Source of the DNA: Haloferacaceae archaeon
Lineage (GTDB): Archaea; Halobacteriota; Halobacteria; Halobacteriales; Haloferacaceae
Length of the DNA: 15,910 nt
Direction: 5' to 3'
Assembly (NCBI GenBank): GCA_003554115.1
Contig: PWFE01000035.1
Span: 1-15,910 of the forward strand
Of this stretch, positions 13,134 to 15,910 are shown piece by piece; within the stretch, counting starts at the first letter, position 1, and every line of letters starts with the position of its first letter. The notes under the pieces were generated by a model. That model ran no database searches, was not told where the DNA came from, and was given only the letters and a program-made list of their open reading frames with translations. Both the position numbers and the translations under genes were made by a program.

Positions 13134-14243
13134 ATGGGACTGGAGGAGGAGATCGAATCGATCCGCGAGGAAATCGCTTCGACGCCATACAACAAGTCGA
13201 CCGAGGCCCACGTCGGCCGGCTGAAGGCCAAGCTCGCGGAAAAAAAAGAGAAACTACAGAACCAGTCATCCGCGGGCGGTGGCCAAGGGTATGCCGTCGA
13301 GAAACACGGCGATGCCACCGTCGCACTCGTGGGCTTTCCCAGCGTCGGCAAATCAACGCTGATCAATGCGATGACCAACGCCGACAGCGAAACTGGCTCC
13401 TATGAGTTTACGACGCTTGATGTCAACCCGGGAATGCTCAAATACCGTGGGGCCAACATCCAAATTCTCGATGTGCCCGGCCTGATCGAGGGTGCAGCCG
13501 ACGGCCGTGGCGGCGGCCAAGAGGTGCTCTCTGTCGTTCGAACGGCCGATCTGGTCGTCTTCATGCTTTCGGTGTTCGAAATCGAGCAGTACGAACGCCT
13601 TTGTGAGGAACTCTACTACAACAAAATCCGACTGGACAGCGAACCGCCGAGCATCCACATCCGCAAGCGGCACAAAAACGGCATCCAGGTCAACAAAAGC
13701 GACAGCGTTGAGCTTGACGAACAGACCATCAAGGACGTCCTCCGCGAAAACGGCTATGTGAACGCCGAAGTGACTGTCCGGGGCAATCCCTCTATCGACG
13801 AACTCATCGACGGCATGATGGACAACCGAGTGTACATTCCCTCGATTGTTGCAGTCAACAAGGCTGATCTGATCGATGAATCCTACCTCCCGACGGTCTA
13901 CGAAAACCTCCGTGAACACGACATCGACCCAGAAGAGGCGACATTCATTTCGGCTGCAAAAGAGAAAGGACTCGATGGGCTTAAAGAACGCATCTACGAC
14001 ACCCTTGGATTGGTGCGTATCTATATGGACAAACCGGGAAGAGGCGTCGACTACGACGAGCCACTCATGCTGAAATCAGGCGACACCGTGGGCGATGCCC
14101 TCACGAAACTCGGCGGCGAGTTCGAAGAACGGTTCCGGTTTGCCCGTGTGAGTGGCCCGAGTGCGAAACACGACGAACAGCAGGTCGGCACAGAGCACGA
14201 GCTGGTCGACGAAGACGTGTTGCGAATTATTACGAGTCGATGA
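13134..14243 (+). CDS. drg: Obg-family GTPase of the DRG type with TGS domain
   Basis: A 369-residue GTPase of the archaeal/eukaryotic DRG branch, at the family's normal length. An N-terminal coiled-coil/helical region (about 1-45, rich in E/K) leads to the G domain. There, G1 GFPSVGKST is at 67-75, the G2 threonines are in YEFTTLD, and G3 DVPGLIEGA starts at 113. An insert from about 150 follows. G4 NKAD is at 232-235 and G5 SAAKEKG at 263-269. The C-terminal TGS domain (about 290-369) begins VRIYMDKPGRG and ends DVLRIITSR. DRG proteins bind ribosomes and assist translation in eukaryotes; the archaeal role is assumed similar. An in-frame start at 13035 would add 33 residues before MGLEEE. 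It is rejected because the TATA box at 13103-13109 lies inside that extension and the family starts at MGLEEE. The stop overlaps the next start by 4 bases (ATGA), which implies co-translation. Confidence 0.95.
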   Translation: MGLEEEIESIREEIASTPYNKSTEAHVGRLKAKLAEKKEKLQNQSSAGGGQGYAVEKHGDATVALVGFPSVGKSTLINAMTNADSETGSYEFTTLDVNPGMLKYRGANIQILDVPGLIEGAADGRGGGQEVLSVVRTADLVVFMLSVFEIEQYERLCEELYYNKIRLDSEPPSIHIRKRHKNGIQVNKSDSVELDEQTIKDVLRENGYVNAEVTVRGNPSIDELIDGMMDNRVYIPSIVAVNKADLIDESYLPTVYENLREHDIDPEEATFISAAKEKGLDGLKERIYDTLGLVRIYMDKPGRGVDYDEPLMLKSGDTVGDALTKLGGEFEERFRFARVSGPSAKHDEQQVGTEHELVDEDVLRIITSR

Positions 14244-14704
14244 GCCGCCTGTCGACGCCGGCCGCGCTGGTCGCCGTCTGTGGGCTGGCTCTCGTCCCAT
14301 GGGTTGGCATTCAGAACGTCGGCGGTGATCTTACTTTTGTGATGTCGTGGGGATTGGTCAACACGAACCCATTGCATGCGCTGTGGCTCACCGAGTATTT
14401 CGGTGTGACTCCGGGCTTTGAGACACTACCGTGGTCGCTTCAAGTTTGGCCCATCGCGTTCGGCTTCTACGCTGGTGCAGTTCTGAGTGCGGCCGGTGGT
14501 GTCGTCGTCGACCGCGAAGACCCCCGGATTACGGCGGGGCTGCTCGTGTTGTCGGCAGTTGGGTCACTGTTCGTCTGGCAAGGGCTCGTCGCTCGCGGCG
14601 TCACCGGAGCCGTGCCGATTAGCGTCGTTGCGACAGGGGTTGTCGTCTGGTGGTTCTACTGGCCAGTAATTCGGGAGCAGGGTGTCGCCGGCCAAGTTGA
14701 GTAG
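14240..14704 (+). CDS. Haloarchaeal multi-spanning membrane protein (TIGR04206-like)
   Basis: A 154-residue membrane protein. Predicted helices lie at about 7-25 (ALVAVCGLALVPWVGI), 33-50 (TFVMSWGLVNTN), 68-90 (WPIAFGFYAGAVLSAAGGVV), 99-117 (GLLVLSAVGSLFVWQGLV) and 123-143 (PISVVATGVVVWWFYWPVI). The motifs LVPW near the start and FGLVNTNP-like SWGLVNTNP are what I recall from the haloarchaeal family TIGR04206; I cannot confirm it. The start codon overlaps the stop of the DRG gene (ATGA), so the two form an operon with coupled translation. No enzyme motif is visible. Function unknown. Confidence 0.8.
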   Translation: MSRLSTPAALVAVCGLALVPWVGIQNVGGDLTFVMSWGLVNTNPLHALWLTEYFGVTPGFETLPWSLQVWPIAFGFYAGAVLSAAGGVVVDREDPRITAGLLVLSAVGSLFVWQGLVARGVTGAVPISVVATGVVVWWFYWPVIREQGVAGQVE

Positions 14705-14731
14705 CCACTGCCTACCCCGAGCAGTCGACCG

Positions 14732-14738
14732 TTTTATG
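14732..14738 (+). promoter_or_regulatory. Candidate TATA box of the VOC gene
   Basis: TTTTATG is about 45 bases upstream of ATG 14780, implying a leader near 18 bases. A weaker CCTTTTCG at 14747-14754 would give a leaderless start instead. Confidence 0.4.
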
Positions 14739-14779
14739 TCCGGTATCCTTTTCGACCCAGCGACTAACAGTGAGTGTGT

Positions 14780-15574
14780 ATGACTGGACTCTTTGATCAC
14801 GTAATGCTGCGCGTCAGCGACCTTGCGGAATCCGTTGAGTGGTACCAGACTCACCTCGATTACGAGGAAAAAGACCGCTATGAGGGCGATGGCTTCACCA
14901 TTGTCTATCTCGGCCCCGAGGACATGCACGAAGACGGCGCAATGCTTGAGCTCACCTCGAATCACGGCGAAGACGTCGACGAAGTCGGCGACGCCTGGGG
15001 ACATATTGCCGTACGGGTACCTGAGGATGAATTAGAGAGTCGCTACCAGCAGTTGATGGACGAGGGCGTCGACGACTATCGAGACCCCGAATCCTGCGGT
15101 GGTCGGTATGCGTTCGTTAAAGACCCCGACGGCCACGAAGTCGAGATTGTCAAACGCAACTACGGTGCGGTGTGGTCGATTGACCACACGATGATGCGCG
15201 TCGAAGACGCCGATGAGGCTCTGGGATACTGGACCCGCAAATTCGAGTACAAAGAACCCCGCTCGCGGTGGGAGGCCAGCTCGTTTGCCAACTACTTCAT
15301 GGGCCCCGAAGACGCCCCCCAAGAGGCGATGTGGCTTGAGCTCACCTACAACTACGACGGCCGAGAGTACACGATGGGCGATGCATGGGGCCACCTCTGT
15401 GTTCGCGTCGACGACCTCGAAGAAGACTGGGACCAACTCATGCTTCGAGAAGCCCCCGACTACCGCGATCCCGAATCGTGTGACAACCTGTATGCGTTTA
15501 CGAAGGATCAGGACGGCCACGAAATCGAGTTGCTCGAGCGCGACCCCGACGCCGAGTCGCTGTTCCCCTTCTGA
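14780..15574 (+). CDS. Two-domain glyoxalase/VOC-family protein
   Basis: A 264-residue protein made of two fused VOC domains, about 1-128 and 132-258. Each half keeps all four metal positions of glyoxalase I: H7, E57, H75 and E122 in the first, H136, E187, H205 and E250 in the second. The first set is almost residue-for-residue at the spacing of bacterial GloA. Repeated motifs are MLRV/MMRV, LGPED/MGPED, LELTxN, GDAWGH, RDPESC and DGHE(V/I)E. Glyoxalase I isomerises the hemithioacetal of methylglyoxal. Haloarchaea use gamma-glutamylcysteine rather than glutathione, so any thiol cofactor would differ. It could equally be a dioxygenase-type VOC enzyme, as the fold and metal ligands overlap. The ATG at 14780 is preferred to the GTG two codons earlier (14774). 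It follows the DRG operon by 75 bases with its own TATA-like box. Confidence 0.88.
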   Translation: MTGLFDHVMLRVSDLAESVEWYQTHLDYEEKDRYEGDGFTIVYLGPEDMHEDGAMLELTSNHGEDVDEVGDAWGHIAVRVPEDELESRYQQLMDEGVDDYRDPESCGGRYAFVKDPDGHEVEIVKRNYGAVWSIDHTMMRVEDADEALGYWTRKFEYKEPRSRWEASSFANYFMGPEDAPQEAMWLELTYNYDGREYTMGDAWGHLCVRVDDLEEDWDQLMLREAPDYRDPESCDNLYAFTKDQDGHEIELLERDPDAESLFPF

Positions 15575-15610
15575 GCGGTCGACTGCTCGATCGACGCTGG
15601 GCAACACACA

Positions 15611-15617
15611 CTTTTTG
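15611..15617 (+). promoter_or_regulatory. TATA box of the FtsZ/CetZ-like gene
   Basis: CTTTTTG is centred about 27 bases upstream of ATG 15641, consistent with a leaderless transcript. Confidence 0.5.
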
Positions 15618-15640
15618 TGAGCGGGCTCCGAGATGAGCCT

Positions 15641-15910
15641 ATGCAACTGATCGTCTGTGGACTCGGCGGCGCCGGCAGTCGGATCGCCGACGCGCTGGTT
15701 GCGGCCGACAGCGAGGGCGAGCGGTCGTGTCTCGTCGACAGCCTCGCGCTTGATACCGACCAGCGGTCACTGGCCGCGCTGTCGGAGATTCCCGAAGACC
15801 ACCGACACCTGTTCGGGACGCTGACTGCGTCGGGCCGCGGCTTCGGCGGCAATCGACATCAGGCGGCCGACGCCGCTGCGGATGAACTCACCGAGTTGTC
15901 TCGAACGGTC
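15641..15910 (+). CDS. FtsZ/tubulin-superfamily GTPase, CetZ-like, N-terminal part only
   Basis: The first 90 residues of a gene cut by the right edge. MQLIVCGLGGAGSRIADALV is the first strand and the T1 phosphate loop (GxGGAGxR). LALDTDQRSLAALSEIPEDH is the strand-T2 region where CetZ has VAVNTAKADLLGLEHIPEEN. GRGFGGN corresponds to the T3 loop (GHGVGADN in CetZ, from memory). The layout is closest to the archaeal CetZ and FtsZ3-type branch rather than FtsZ1 or FtsZ2. The T4 GGGTGS loop and the T7 loop with the catalytic aspartate are outside the window, so neither GTP hydrolysis nor polymerisation can be judged. An ATG at 15633 is out of frame and stops after 5 codons. CetZ proteins control haloarchaeal cell shape and motility; this one could be a divergent paralogue. 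There are 66 bases between it and the VOC gene. Confidence 0.72.
   Translation, partial: MQLIVCGLGGAGSRIADALVAADSEGERSCLVDSLALDTDQRSLAALSEIPEDHRHLFGTLTASGRGFGGNRHQAADAAADELTELSRTV

Noticed and set aside
13353..13919. 188-codon open frame opposite the DRG gene
   Set aside because: Complement of the conserved G domain; shadow frame.
15032..15646. 204-codon open frame opposite the VOC gene
   Set aside because: Complement of the duplicated VOC domains; the repeats in it reflect the real gene.

Overview
The window comes from a haloarchaeon (class Halobacteria). The predicted proteins are acidic. Most starts sit about 25-30 bases downstream of a TATA-like box with no leader or Shine-Dalgarno, and the gene content is typically haloarchaeal. 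I cannot name a genus from sequence alone. No tRNA, rRNA, CRISPR array, insertion sequence or transposase was seen, and the region reads as ordinary chromosomal core.

Layout, left to right. (1) At 1-1493 on the minus strand is a 3'-truncated korA (2-oxoglutarate:ferredoxin oxidoreductase alpha). It is divergent from a small FAD/NAD(P) reductase-like protein at 1691-2329. (2) A PAS-PAS-GAF-GAF sensor histidine kinase (2359-5145 or 5208, minus) is divergent from acetyl-CoA synthetase acs (5324-7315), which is followed by a UspA-domain protein (7403-7855). (3) A ParA/MinD-type ATPase with an acidic tail (7902-8816) and a small zinc-ribbon protein (8880-9203) lie on the minus strand. An AT-rich segment with a long inverted repeat follows (about 9240-9372). 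(4) The cytochrome oxidase locus (9373-12754) holds an A1-type heme-copper oxidase subunit I (coxA) with three small membrane proteins of the kind called 'cox cluster' proteins. A 27-codon single-helix ORF at 9737-9820 lies on the opposite strand. Subunit II is not in the window. (5) A 66-residue conserved-looking protein (12810-13010, minus) is divergent from the Obg/DRG GTPase (13134-14243). The GTPase gene overlaps a membrane protein gene by 4 bases. (6) A two-domain glyoxalase/VOC protein (14780-15574) follows, and the window ends inside an FtsZ/tubulin-superfamily GTPase (15641-15910+).

Functionally, the left half is central carbon metabolism: acetate activation to acetyl-CoA, the ferredoxin-linked 2-oxoacid step of the TCA cycle, a possible ferredoxin or flavin electron carrier, and a sensor kinase that could respond to redox or energy state. 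The centre is terminal respiration. The right half is translation-linked and housekeeping GTPases.

The most interesting unexplained items are the 27-residue membrane microprotein in the cox locus, the long AT-rich inverted repeat at 9287-9329, and two matched GGTA-N9-TACC inverted repeats on either side of acs. Others are paired GGAA/TTCC inverted repeats around the korA TATA box and the cluster of small membrane proteins around coxA. I see no evidence of a new defence or mobile system.
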